64,000 nucleotides of DNA, from positions 124,001 to 188,000 of the forward strand of contig NZ_BOQP01000052.1 in the NCBI RefSeq assembly GCF_018332715.1. The letters are read 5' to 3'. Position numbers and translations under genes: made by a program. Source of the DNA: Winogradskya consettensis. GTDB taxonomy: Bacteria > Actinomycetota > Actinomycetes > Mycobacteriales > Micromonosporaceae. The first letter of the stretch is position 1. Each line of letters opens with the position of its first letter. The notes beneath the pieces were generated by a model that was not told the origin of the DNA, did not search any database, and saw only the letters and a list, made by a program, of their open reading frames with translations. Positions 8,902-16,886 of this stretch are shown one piece after another.

Positions 8902-9822
8902 ATGAGTTCGCAGGTGGACGAGGCAGCCGTGCTGACCGAGGGACCCTGGACCCACCGTTTCGTCGGGGCCAACGGCAGCCGGTTCCACGTCGTCGAGGCG
9001 GGCACCGGGCCGCTCGTGTTGCTGCTGCACGGTTTCCCCGAGTTCTGGTGGGCCTGGCACGAAATGCTGCCCCGGATCGCCGACGCGGGATTCCGGGCCG
9101 TCGCAATCGACCTGCGCGGCTACGGCGCCAGCGACAAGCCCCCGCGCGGCTACGACGGCTACACCATGGCCGCCGACGTCACCGGTCTGATCCGCGCGCT
9201 CGGCGAGCGCTCCGCGATGATCGTGGGCGCCGGCGCGGGCGGCATGATCGGCTGGGCCGCCGCCGCGTTCCATCCCAAGATGGTCAGCCGGCTGGTGGTG
9301 CTCGGCGCCGCCCACCCGCTGCGCTTGCGTGCGGCTCTGTTCGCCGACCCCCGCGGCCAGCTCGCCGCGACGTCCTCGATCCTCAAGTTCCAGGTCCCCC
9401 GCTACGAGCATGTCCTGACCAAGGGCGACGCCGCGATGGTCGGCGAGCTGATCGAGCACTGGAGCGGTCCGGAGTGGACCCGGACCCCCGAGTTCGCCGC
9501 GTACGCCGCCCGGTGCCGGGAAGCCATCCAGATCCCGCAGGCGGCGTTCTGCGCGCTCGAGGCGTACCGATGGGTGTTCCGTTCGGCACTGCGGCTGCAG
9601 GGCTACCGCTTCGTCAAACTGATGCAGGCGCCCCTGGTCACCCCGACCCTGCAGATGCACGGCGCCCTGGACACCGCGGTCCTGCCCCGCACCGCCCAGG
9701 GCTCAGGCCGCTACGTCATCGCGCCCTACGAGTGGCGACTGATCGAAAACGCGGGCCATTTCCTGCACCAGGAAGCCCCCGACCTCGTCACCGGCGAGAT
9801 CCTGCGCTGGATCAAGAGTTAG
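8902..9822 (+). CDS. Alpha/beta hydrolase, epoxide-hydrolase-like, nucleophile missing
   Basis: The protein has 306 residues. The oxyanion motif HGFPEFWWAW (43-52) and DLRGYGASDKP (70-80) are typical of the epoxide hydrolase/haloalkane dehalogenase group. In that group the nucleophile elbow reads GHDWGG; here it is GAGAGG (109-114), so the catalytic Asp is Gly111. The acid-loop region (HGALDTAVLP) and the C-terminal His286 (NAGHFLH) are still present. The fold is therefore intact but the usual covalent mechanism cannot operate. It may have a different activity or be a non-catalytic binding protein. Its stop codon overlaps that of the convergent gene at 9819. Confidence 0.85.
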   Translation: MSSQVDEAAVLTEGPWTHRFVGANGSRFHVVEAGTGPLVLLLHGFPEFWWAWHEMLPRIADAGFRAVAIDLRGYGASDKPPRGYDGYTMAADVTGLIRALGERSAMIVGAGAGGMIGWAAAAFHPKMVSRLVVLGAAHPLRLRAALFADPRGQLAATSSILKFQVPRYEHVLTKGDAAMVGELIEHWSGPEWTRTPEFAAYAARCREAIQIPQAAFCALEAYRWVFRSALRLQGYRFVKLMQAPLVTPTLQMHGALDTAVLPRTAQGSGRYVIAPYEWRLIENAGHFLHQEAPDLVTGEILRWIKS

Positions 9823-10181
9823 ATGCGGTGCTCGTAGAGCTCGGTGACCTCGCCGGCCGGCGCCCAGCCCTGGTAGACACCGAAGTCGAATTCCTCGAGC
9901 CCCAGCGCCTGCGCGACCGGTGAGCGACCACCGGTGTATTCCACCCGCAGCCACGCGTCAGCCTCAGCCAGCACGATGAACGGCTGCCCACGCCACGTGC
10001 AGGTGGTCCGCACGTAGGTGAGGTCGGAGAATTCCCCCTGTCGCAGCACGCGCACGAAACGCCCCGGACGGGACTCCTCGAAACCGGCGCCGGGCTCGGG
10101 CGCGTAGATACGCACGTTCTCACCGTCGGGCGAGGCGTCGTATTCCCGCCCCTGCCACGTCACGACGTATCCGTCACGCAT
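9819..10181 (-). CDS. Small protein coupled to the SseB-domain gene, unknown function
   Basis: The protein has 120 residues from the ATG at 10181 (MRDGYVVTWQGREYDAS); a GTG nine bases upstream is an alternative. It overlaps the end of the large SseB-domain gene by 8 bp and is therefore translationally coupled to it. The sequence is all-beta looking, with many Tyr/Trp/Val residues, no signal peptide and no membrane segment. The middle contains WRGQPFIVLAEADAWLRVEY and the end FDFGVYQGWAPAGEVTELYE. I do not recognise a family. Its position after a large multi-domain protein in a type VII secretion locus resembles an immunity or chaperone gene, but that is inference from arrangement only. Confidence 0.65.
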   Translation of the reverse strand: MRDGYVVTWQGREYDASPDGENVRIYAPEPGAGFEESRPGRFVRVLRQGEFSDLTYVRTTCTWRGQPFIVLAEADAWLRVEYTGGRSPVAQALGLEEFDFGVYQGWAPAGEVTELYEHRI

Positions 10182-13140
10182 CCTGCTCACCAACCCTGCG
10201 CCACGCCGGTGCGTCACTGTCGAACATCGCGATGATCCGCTCGTTGCCGTCCGCGTCGATGCGCCAGAGCTGCGCCCCGTGCGGCAGCCGGACGCTGTCC
10301 ACCTTGAACTCGGCGATCACCGCGCTGCCCTCACCCGGAGCGAACCCGTTGCCCCGGAACGGCGGGCGTTCGATGACCCAGCCGTCCATGGCTCGCAGCG
10401 CCTGCTCGTTCTGCCCGCCGTACGGAATCCGGTAGAGACTCGGGCGGTGTGCCGGCCACCGGAGCAGGAAGGCTTCCTTGGCGTCCGCCTGGAACGGCGA
10501 ACCCTCGTAGGCCAGCCCCAGCGCGGCGAAGAGCTCGACCGGGTTGTTCAGGTGCTCCACCTCGGCCACCCGATGCACGAACCCGGCGATCCGGTCGTAG
10601 CCCCGGTCCAGGTAGAAGTCCACCTGATCCTGCGGCACGGCCTTCTGCATCATCGTCGGCTGCGCGTCGGCCTCGGCGTCCTGCTGCTGTTCGCTGTCAT
10701 CGACCGGGGTCTCGTCGTAGTCCCCGCCCAGCCCGGCCTCCGCAGCCCAGCTCGCGAGCGCGATGACCTGCGGACCCGGATACTTCGCACCGATCACGGA
10801 ACCGGGGTTGACCGCGAACGCCCAGGCCGGGTCGGGCCAGTTGTGGATCAGCTCGACGAACCGCACACCGGCCGTACGGATCGGCTCGTCGAAGTGGTCA
10901 CCCAGCCGGTCCTCGCTGCTGAAGACGACCAGGAACCGCTCGCCCTCGACATCCTCGGTCCGGTAGGCGAACCCGGCCTCACCCGGTGCGCTGCCGGGGC
11001 GGGAGTCGTCCGCGACCGGCACCAGAACGGTGGCGAGCAGCAGTGTCGAGAGGAAGGAATCCGTGCTGTGCTCGAGCGAGGCCTGGTAGAGGTCGCGCTC
11101 GACCTCGTTGGCCGGCACGAACTCGGTCGCGTAAGGATGCGGGGCCATGGCAGCACTGCTGAGCGCGGCCGCACCCATGCCACCCTGGTCCATCTGGCTG
11201 CTCGCGGGCGGAATGCCCGGCCGGGACGCCGGCGCGGGAACGCCCGCCCCGGGGATCACCGGCGGCGCGACGCTGCCGGCGAGCCCGGCCTGCGCTCCGA
11301 AACCCGATTGGGCTCCTTGACCGGGCTGAGTTCCGAAACCCGGCTGGGCTCCGAAACCCGGCTGGGCTCCGAAACCCGGCTGGGCTCCGAGACCGGGCTG
11401 GGCTCCGAGACCGGGCTGGCCGCTGAACGCGGTCGGCTGTGCGGGGCGCGGAGCGGATGTCTGCATGGTCGGGCCCGGCAGGATGAGCTTGGACGTGACC
11501 GCGGGGTCGGCGGAGGTCGGCGGCACCTCGGTGGCGTTGCCCGGGGTGGCACCTGCCGCGCCCATGGCGGTGAGCGCCTGCGCGGCGGCCGCCATGGTGG
11601 AAGGCTGGTCCGCGGAGGCCGGAGCCTGCCTGCGGGGCAGCCCGTTCGCGGTCGTCTGCGGTGCCTCGGCACCCGCCTCACCCGGGACCGGCGTGGGGAG
11701 GTGGCCGGGAACCGGCGGCGTCTGCGCCATGGGCGTACGCGTCGGAAGTGGTCCGTCCAGAGGCTGGAGCGGCGGCAGATCGCGTGATCCACTGGCCGGG
11801 ACCACAGGGGTCTCCGCCGGCCGGTTGCCGCGGCTACCGAGAGCGTCGAGCGCGCTCGGGCCGCTCGCCGGGGCTGTGGTGCCGGACCTGCTGGCCAGCG
11901 CGTCCAGGGCACTGCCGCTGGGCAACGCGGAACTGGTGAAACCACTGGGACTCGTCGGGATCGCGCTCACGCTGCTCGCGGCGGGCTGCGCGAAGCTCGG
12001 CGGCATCGGCGGTGCCACGGGAGCCGGCTCGGGCGGGCTCACCGGGGCGCTCTGGCCGCCGCCACCCGTCTTGAACCCGCTGAACGACGTGGTCGGGCCG
12101 CCCCCACCCATGCCGGGCGGGGTTGACGGGACGCGCGAGGGCAGACCGCTGGGGAGGACAGCTCCGGGCGTACGTAAGGGGAGTCCGCCTGGACCCATCG
12201 AGGAGCCGGAACCGGCGCCCGAAGCCTCTGTCGCGGTCTTTTCCGCAGTTCCGAAGCTGGCCGGTGGGCTGAATCGGTCTGCTGCCGAGCCGCTGGTAGC
12301 CGGAGCAACCGTGGACGGGGCGCGGAGCGTGGAGAGGCTGGTGGTCGGGGCATTCGTTGCCGAGGCGCCGTAGCCACCCTCCGGCGCTGTGCCCGCGCCG
12401 AAGCTCGTAGGCGCGGCTGTGTCGGGGCCGTAGCCGGAGGGGCCCGCGTAGTTGGCCGGTGCGGCGCTCGTGGGCGCGTAGTCGTACCCGGCGGCCTGCG
12501 CTGCCTGCGCCCCCGCCTGTGCCGCACGATAACCGGAACCCAGGTCCTGGTGCGGCGTGCTCGCAGCCGTCGCACCCGCGCCCAGGTCAGCAGGCATGCC
12601 GCCGACGCTCGCGCCCGAAACGGGACCACCGGATGCCGGGTTTGCGTAGCCCTGCGCCGCGGCAGCACTGGCCGCCATGGCCGCTGCCTGCAGATCCGGG
12701 ATGCGGCTGGGCGCGTTACTGCCGTCGCGGCCGGGGCCACGGGTCGGCATGCGCAGATCGCCGCGGCTCAGCTGGGCGACGAACCACGCGGGGAGGTAAC
12801 CCTCGATCGGCAGACCGGGGTTGACCGCCATCCACCACTCGTAGTTCGGCCAGGTCTCGGCGAGCTCCTGATACGCGACCCGTCGCGCCGAGCCGGTGTA
12901 ATCGGCTAGGCAGGACTGGAGCGCGGACGGAGATGTGAATGCCAGCACGTGCGTACGCCCGCCGGTGCTCCATGTTCCCCAGCCCAGCGGCTCGAGGCCG
13001 GCCAGGGCATCCGCGGAAACAGGCAGCAGCAGGTCGACGCCGGCGAGAATGCGGAAGTACGACTCCTGGTCGTCGGCGCGCAGAGCATTGCGCATGGCGA
13101 CTTCGGCATCAGTACCCGGTTCCCACTCGGTCACGTCCAC
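10174..13140 (-). CDS. Large two-SseB-domain protein with repetitive linker, in T7SS locus
   Basis: The protein has 988 residues and starts at a GTG at 13140 behind GGGAGAG. Residues about 15-125 resemble the SseB N-terminal domain (LLLPVSADAL, then WWMAVNPGLPIEGYLP). A very long Pro/Ala/Gly/Ser-rich linker (about 140-670) follows. It includes hexapeptide repeats GAQPGF/L (574-615) encoded by 18-bp DNA repeats. A second SseB-like domain (about 675-790) has a matching AFAVNPGSVIG signature. The last 160 residues form another globular region (RIPYGGQNEQALRAMDGW...) of unknown family. No signal peptide or transmembrane helix is seen. Its place beside WXG100 genes and eccE suggests a role with type VII secretion, perhaps scaffold or substrate; this is inference. 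Confidence 0.8.
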   Translation of the reverse strand: MDVTEWEPGTDAEVAMRNALRADDQESYFRILAGVDLLLPVSADALAGLEPLGWGTWSTGGRTHVLAFTSPSALQSCLADYTGSARRVAYQELAETWPNYEWWMAVNPGLPIEGYLPAWFVAQLSRGDLRMPTRGPGRDGSNAPSRIPDLQAAAMAASAAAAQGYANPASGGPVSGASVGGMPADLGAGATAASTPHQDLGSGYRAAQAGAQAAQAAGYDYAPTSAAPANYAGPSGYGPDTAAPTSFGAGTAPEGGYGASATNAPTTSLSTLRAPSTVAPATSGSAADRFSPPASFGTAEKTATEASGAGSGSSMGPGGLPLRTPGAVLPSGLPSRVPSTPPGMGGGGPTTSFSGFKTGGGGQSAPVSPPEPAPVAPPMPPSFAQPAASSVSAIPTSPSGFTSSALPSGSALDALASRSGTTAPASGPSALDALGSRGNRPAETPVVPASGSRDLPPLQPLDGPLPTRTPMAQTPPVPGHLPTPVPGEAGAEAPQTTANGLPRRQAPASADQPSTMAAAAQALTAMGAAGATPGNATEVPPTSADPAVTSKLILPGPTMQTSAPRPAQPTAFSGQPGLGAQPGLGAQPGFGAQPGFGAQPGFGTQPGQGAQSGFGAQAGLAGSVAPPVIPGAGVPAPASRPGIPPASSQMDQGGMGAAALSSAAMAPHPYATEFVPANEVERDLYQASLEHSTDSFLSTLLLATVLVPVADDSRPGSAPGEAGFAYRTEDVEGERFLVVFSSEDRLGDHFDEPIRTAGVRFVELIHNWPDPAWAFAVNPGSVIGAKYPGPQVIALASWAAEAGLGGDYDETPVDDSEQQQDAEADAQPTMMQKAVPQDQVDFYLDRGYDRIAGFVHRVAEVEHLNNPVELFAALGLAYEGSPFQADAKEAFLLRWPAHRPSLYRIPYGGQNEQALRAMDGWVIERPPFRGNGFAPGEGSAVIAEFKVDSVRLPHGAQLWRIDADGNERIIAMFDSDAPAWRRVGEQDA
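11295..11420. repeat. 18-bp tandem repeat, 7 copies, coding
   Basis: Seven adjacent 18-bp units of the type CTCCGAAACCCGGCTGGG encode GAQPGF/L hexapeptides in the linker of the SseB-domain protein. Two central pairs are identical, indicating recent slippage or unequal exchange, and frame is always kept. Confidence 0.95.
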
Positions 13141-13253
13141 CTCTCCCTTCGCGGCGAACGGGCCACCTCAACGCGTACAACCTACAAGGTCAGGCCCCGA
13201 TCACAATGGGCGGCAGCACGCCTACACCAAACCGAACCCGTATCGGTCCGAAT

Positions 13254-13276
13254 AGTTGCTCAGTGACACTAAGCAA
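13254..13276 (-). promoter_or_regulatory. Candidate promoter and operator of the SseB-domain gene
   Basis: TTGCTCAGTG and CACTAAGCAA (13256-13265, 13267-13276) form a 21-bp palindrome with a single mismatched pair around one central A. Read on the minus strand, TTGCTT followed after 16 bp by TATTCG could be -35 and -10 boxes, so a repressor bound here would cover the promoter. The start codon is about 115 bp downstream. Confidence 0.4.
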
Positions 13277-13288
13277 TAACTTTTAGTA

Positions 13289-13408
13289 GCCACATTTCGG
13301 ATCAGCGCTGTCAAAGCCGACGGCGGGCTCGGAAACCGCACTGCGGGTGGTGGTCGACCATCGCGGGTCTCCCGAGCGCGACAATGCCTCAAATGCCACA
13401 TTTCGGAT
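13289..13408. repeat. Pair of 14-bp direct repeats
   Basis: GCCACATTTCGGAT occurs exactly at 13289-13302 and again at 13395-13408, 106 bp apart, upstream of the SseB-domain gene. The identical copies in otherwise unrelated sequence suggest binding sites for one regulator. Confidence 0.6.
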
Positions 13409-13545
13409 ATCACCCGCTCTCACCTCAGCCGCCACCTGCGAATTCAGACGCTCGTCGCGCGCCACACCAACAGACTGCCCGCTTTACCCACGCCGGCTGC
13501 CCTGTTACCCCCCGACTCACTCCTTCGGCTCCCTGAAAAACAGTT

Positions 13546-13577
13546 CGGCCGGGACACCCTCAGGGGTGACCCGGCCG
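13546..13577 (-). terminator. Terminator of the WXG100 gene pair
   Basis: CGGCCGGG and CCCGGCCG enclose an inner CACCC/GGGTG stem, giving about 14 bp of pairing with a bulge. On the minus strand it is followed by AACTGTTTTT, so it terminates transcription from the WXG100 genes. Confidence 0.85.
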
Positions 13578-13598
13578 CACCGTGCTGGTCCCGACAGG

Positions 13599-13892
13599 TC
13601 AGGAGAAGCGCTTCGTCGCGTTGTTCTCAGTCGTGGTGTAGTCCTGTGCGGACTGGTCCACCGCGACCTTGATGTTGTGCAGGATGTTCTTCAGGTCGGT
13701 GGACGCGGACGACCACTTCTTCTGACGCTCGGAATACGCCTGCTGGGCGGCGCCGTCCCAGGTCGCCACGAGCGGGCGGGCAGAGGCCTCGAGGTCAGCG
13801 AGCTTCTGCTCCATCTCGCTGACGGCCTTCTGGATGTCGGCGCCGGCCTGGGCCAGCGTGCCGAAATTAACCTTGAGCAGACCATCGGTCAT
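13599..13892 (-). CDS. WXG100 family protein (type VII secretion substrate/partner), second of pair
   Basis: The protein has 97 residues and a helix-turn-helix hairpin fold with TWDGAAQQAY at the turn, which is the WxG motif. The C-terminal YTTTENNATKRF contains the YxxxD/E export signal. There is no Sec signal peptide. WXG100 proteins form dimers, often heterodimers encoded side by side, and leave the cell through the ESX/type VII apparatus. The partner gene lies 17 bp upstream on the same strand, and divergent eccE supports the assignment. A clear terminator follows. Confidence 0.93.
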   Translation of the reverse strand: MTDGLLKVNFGTLAQAGADIQKAVSEMEQKLADLEASARPLVATWDGAAQQAYSERQKKWSSASTDLKNILHNIKVAVDQSAQDYTTTENNATKRFS

Positions 13893-13909
13893 CGCGTGAT
13901 CCCCCGCCT

Positions 13910-14233
13910 TCAGTTCTCGAGCGGCAGGTAACCGCCGCCGCCGGCCTTGGTCATCGAGTCAGCGGCCGACTCGTCCGTGGTGTCGTAGTTGACACCCGAC
14001 TCCTTGATGGCCACCGCGGTCTCGGCCAGAGCCTTGTTGAGCTGGCTCAGGTCCTGCTGGTACTGAGCCCGGACGTTCTCGAACGCCCTGGCACCCCGGC
14101 CCGCCCATGCCGTCTGGAGCACCGAGAGCTCCGACATGAGCCGGTTGAGCATGCTCGTCAGATCCTGGTTGACCTGGTCGAACTTCGCGGCGGTCTGCGC
14201 CATCACCGCGGATTCAGCCTGCGTTGACGCCAC
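13910..14233 (-). CDS. WXG100 family protein, first of pair
   Basis: The protein has 107 residues from a GTG at 14233; an ATG at 14203 (MAQTAAKFDQ) is an alternative start. The turn reads AWAGRGARAFENV, a WxG motif, between two amphipathic helices. Near the C-terminus VNYDTTDESA holds the YxxxD/E export signal, followed by a glycine-rich tail GGGGYLPLEN. It is probably a heterodimer partner of the WXG100 protein encoded 17 bp downstream. Transcription is divergent from eccE, so the pair and the secretion component may share a control region at 14234-14564. Confidence 0.92.
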   Translation of the reverse strand: MASTQAESAVMAQTAAKFDQVNQDLTSMLNRLMSELSVLQTAWAGRGARAFENVRAQYQQDLSQLNKALAETAVAIKESGVNYDTTDESAADSMTKAGGGGYLPLEN

Positions 14234-14564
14234 CCGGACGTCACCCCGCTTTCTCTTCTAGTCTGTCGCCCCGTGTCCTGAATGGACGAGCCGTGCTGCG
14301 TTTTTCCGGCTATCGGTGCATTGACGTTCCATCAGGTTAACCCGAGTCACGCAACCGTGGGGGGCGCCCCTGACCTGGCCTTTGTCCGGCAACATCGCCG
14401 ACAGTAGCGCCCTACACACGTACGCGGTAACTCAGCGGTTCAACCTGTGGATATCTATGTCCGGTCCGGGCGGTTATCCACAGGCCCGCCCCCCGCTGGA
14501 CGCCGCGACCTCCTACGATGAGCGTCGCAGGAAAAAATCCCGGACATTTGAAGGGCGGCGCAGG
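14234..14564. other. Divergent control region between WXG100 pair and eccE
   Basis: About 330 bp separate the WXG100 start from the chosen eccE start. The open frame in the eccE frame continues back to 14382, so an earlier eccE start (for example ATG 14459) cannot be excluded. The region carries a perfect 10-bp inverted repeat at 14444-14484. I see no other gene here. Confidence 0.55.
14444..14484. promoter_or_regulatory. Inverted repeat with DnaA-box-like arms
   Basis: CCTGTGGATA (14444-14453) and TATCCACAGG (14475-14484) are perfect inverted repeats 21 bp apart. The right arm contains TTATCCACA, identical to the classical DnaA box consensus, and the left arm contains the near match ATATCCACA on the other strand. 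They lie upstream of, or at the very start of, eccE. Confidence 0.5.
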
Positions 14565-16427
14565 GTGACGGCTCAGATGGCGAGTGGCCGCAGCTTCCCG
14601 GAGCTCAGCGGCGCCGGCCGGCAACTGCCGAAACTACGCACCAAGCGCGTCCGACATGGACGAATTTTCGGCATTCGCATCGGTCAGCTCGTCAGCACCC
14701 AGGTGGCCGCAGCGGTCCTGCTCATCGGCGCGATCAACGGGCCTATCGCCCTGGCAGCCGCGTCATTTGTGGCAATCATCATGCTTTCTGTCACCTGGCT
14801 ACGTCTGCGTCGCCGGTGGGCATTCGAGTGGATCGGCACGGCCATGCGCTTCTCGGGCCGCCGTCACGCCGCGGCGGTCAACACCTCGCCCACCGCGCTG
14901 CTCGAGTTCGTGTCACCCGGATCACGGATCGAGCAGACCGAGCTGGCCGGTGACCCCGCCGCCATCATCGTCGACGCGCTCGGTCTCACCGCGGTCCTGG
15001 AGCTGGGCGACCCGACCGGCATGCTCGCCGAGGAAGTCAGCGCGGTCCCGTCCCCGGTGAGCCTGCTCCCGCCGGCCGGCACCGAGCACCCGCCGTGCCG
15101 CATCCAGCTACTCCTGACCGGCGCGCCGGCGCCATCACTGCGCGCCGGCGGCGGCACCCCCGCAAACTCCTACCGCCAACTCACCGAGGGACGGCTGCTG
15201 GGTTACAGCCGGGCCTTCCTCGCGGTCCGGGTGTTGCAGGCCGAGGGCTGGTCCGAGGAAGACCTGCGCCGCGCCCTGTCCGGCCTGGTCCGCAAACTGC
15301 TGCGCCGCCTCTCACCGACACCGGCCCGCCCGCTCGGCGAGACGGCCGCGCTCAGGGTCATCGCCGAGCTCGCCCACGACGACGGTGTCGGCCAGGCCCA
15401 GGAGACCTGGCCGGGTCTGCGGGTCGGCACCATGACCCAGGCGACGTTCCGGTTGTCACGCTGGCCCGACATGCGCATCGAGACCTCCCGCCGGCTCGTG
15501 GCCCGGATGCTCGGCCTACCCGCCGCGGCGACCACGGTCTCGCTGGGCGCCGGCCCCCGCTCCTTCAACGGCGCCGACACCGCGATCGACCTGACGATCC
15601 GTCTGGCAGCCCCCGACTCGGCCAGCCTCTCGGTGGCGTCCCAGGCGCTTCGCAAGCTCCTCGCCAACGAGCGGGCCACCGCCCGCCGCCTCGACGGTGA
15701 ACACCTCGACGGCCTGACGACGACACTCCCCCTGGGCATGCCCACCACAGCGGCCATGCCCGGTCGCGCCGCCTCGGTGACCATCGAGGAAAGCCAGCTC
15801 GAAGGCCTGGACCTCCCCGTCGGCAACGCCGGCCTGATGCTCGGCCAGAACAGGCACAAGGACCCGGTCATCGCCCGCCTGTTCCGCCCGGAGCAGACCC
15901 GCGCCCTGCTGGTCGGCGGCGTCCGCTGCGCCCAGCTCATGGCCCTGCGAGCCATGGCCGTCGGCGCCCGCGTGGTGGTCCAGACCGCCCGCCCCCAAGC
16001 CTGGGAGCCCTTCGTCCGAGGCGCCGCGGTCCCCGGCGAGGCCATCGCCGTGATCCCCCCGGGCCGAGCCCTCGACATCCCACCCGGCTCCGCCCTGAAC
16101 CCCCTCCTCGTCCTGGTCGACATCGGCCCCGTCGGCGCCGACAACCGCCCCGGCGCAGGCTGGCAGGCAACAATGGTCATCCGCGACGACTTCAGCCCCG
16201 CCGACGCCGACGTCGCCTCCCGAGCCGACCTCCTCCTGGTCCAACCCCTGCGCCCCCAAGAAGCCCAACTGGTCGGCGCCGCCCTCGGCCTCGGCGAAAC
16301 CGCAGACTGGCTAACCAAAATCCGCCCCGACATGCTCGGCGTCATCAACCGCCGCGCCGTCCGCTGGGCCGTCCTCTCCCAAACCCCCATCGAATCCCAG
16401 CTAATCGGCCCCCCAGTCCGAGGCTGA
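14565..16427 (+). CDS. eccE: Type VII secretion protein EccE
   Basis: The protein is 620 residues from the GTG at 14565 (AAGGGCGGCGCAGG upstream); ATG 14459 would add 35 residues. Two adjacent transmembrane helices (about 40-60 and 61-80) near the N-terminus are followed by basic residues LRLRRRWAFEW and a long cytoplasmic domain, the layout of EccE in ESX secretion membrane complexes. EccE sits at the periphery of the EccBCDE core. No eccB, eccC, eccD or mycP is visible in this window, so this component is separated from the rest or the core lies elsewhere. The 3' third becomes strikingly C/A-rich on the coding strand. Confidence 0.85.
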   Translation: MTAQMASGRSFPELSGAGRQLPKLRTKRVRHGRIFGIRIGQLVSTQVAAAVLLIGAINGPIALAAASFVAIIMLSVTWLRLRRRWAFEWIGTAMRFSGRRHAAAVNTSPTALLEFVSPGSRIEQTELAGDPAAIIVDALGLTAVLELGDPTGMLAEEVSAVPSPVSLLPPAGTEHPPCRIQLLLTGAPAPSLRAGGGTPANSYRQLTEGRLLGYSRAFLAVRVLQAEGWSEEDLRRALSGLVRKLLRRLSPTPARPLGETAALRVIAELAHDDGVGQAQETWPGLRVGTMTQATFRLSRWPDMRIETSRRLVARMLGLPAAATTVSLGAGPRSFNGADTAIDLTIRLAAPDSASLSVASQALRKLLANERATARRLDGEHLDGLTTTLPLGMPTTAAMPGRAASVTIEESQLEGLDLPVGNAGLMLGQNRHKDPVIARLFRPEQTRALLVGGVRCAQLMALRAMAVGARVVVQTARPQAWEPFVRGAAVPGEAIAVIPPGRALDIPPGSALNPLLVLVDIGPVGADNRPGAGWQATMVIRDDFSPADADVASRADLLLVQPLRPQEAQLVGAALGLGETADWLTKIRPDMLGVINRRAVRWAVLSQTPIESQLIGPPVRG

Positions 16428-16559
16428 CCCCAGCCGTCGCAGGTGGGAACCCTCCGGGGCCGCAGCCTCCTCCCGCAGCTGGCCGCTGTGCTTGCGACCA
16501 CGGGCTGAGACTGCGGTTGCCGGCTGCTGCTGGGGCTGGCTGCCGCGGTTGCAGGCGGC

Positions 16560-16637
16560 GGCTTCGGCTGCGGGCTGCGGCTTCGGCTGCGGGCTGCGGC
16601 TTCGGGCTGCGGGCTGCGGCTTCGGGCTGCGGGCTGC
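16560..16637. repeat. 19-20-bp tandem repeat, 4 copies
   Basis: Units of GGCTTCGGCTGCGGGCTGC (19 bp, twice) and a 20-bp variant with one extra G (twice) lie head to tail. They are non-coding, with very high GC and a strong G bias on the top strand. Confidence 0.9.
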
Positions 16638-16886
16638 GGCTACCTGTCGCTGCAGCATGCGGCTGTGCGCTGCGGCAGGTGTCGGGCCGTGGGCCCCCAA
16701 ACACTGCCGATGCCGTTGCGGGCTCTAGCAGCTGCTCTGGGCTGCAGAACGGCTGGCGAGCCGTCCGCCACATGCTCCCTACAGACTGCAAGTCGCGGCC
16801 GCGGTTGCGCCTGCCGCTAGTGGCCCTGGCAGCTGCGACTGGCGACTGCGGCTGGAGCTGGCGACTACAGGCTGCGGACGCCCCCT

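Larger units (their letters stand above)
13141..13598. other. Intergenic region, 458 bp
   Basis: This stretch has no credible gene. It holds the promoter/operator region of the SseB-domain gene (13254-13276), a pair of 14-bp direct repeats (13289-13302 and 13395-13408) and, at the far end, the terminator of the WXG100 pair (13546-13577). The base composition is less GC-rich than the flanking genes around 13240-13300. Confidence 0.7.

Noticed and set aside
10174-10700. TNT-type NAD glycohydrolase toxin domain at the C-terminus of the SseB protein
   Set aside because: The expected TNT motifs (G-P-x-x-R-x-L-P and the final G-G-x-Q) cannot be found.
14444-14484. Replication origin from the two DnaA-box-like sequences
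   Set aside because: Only two boxes are present, without an AT-rich unwinding region; a promoter site is more likely.
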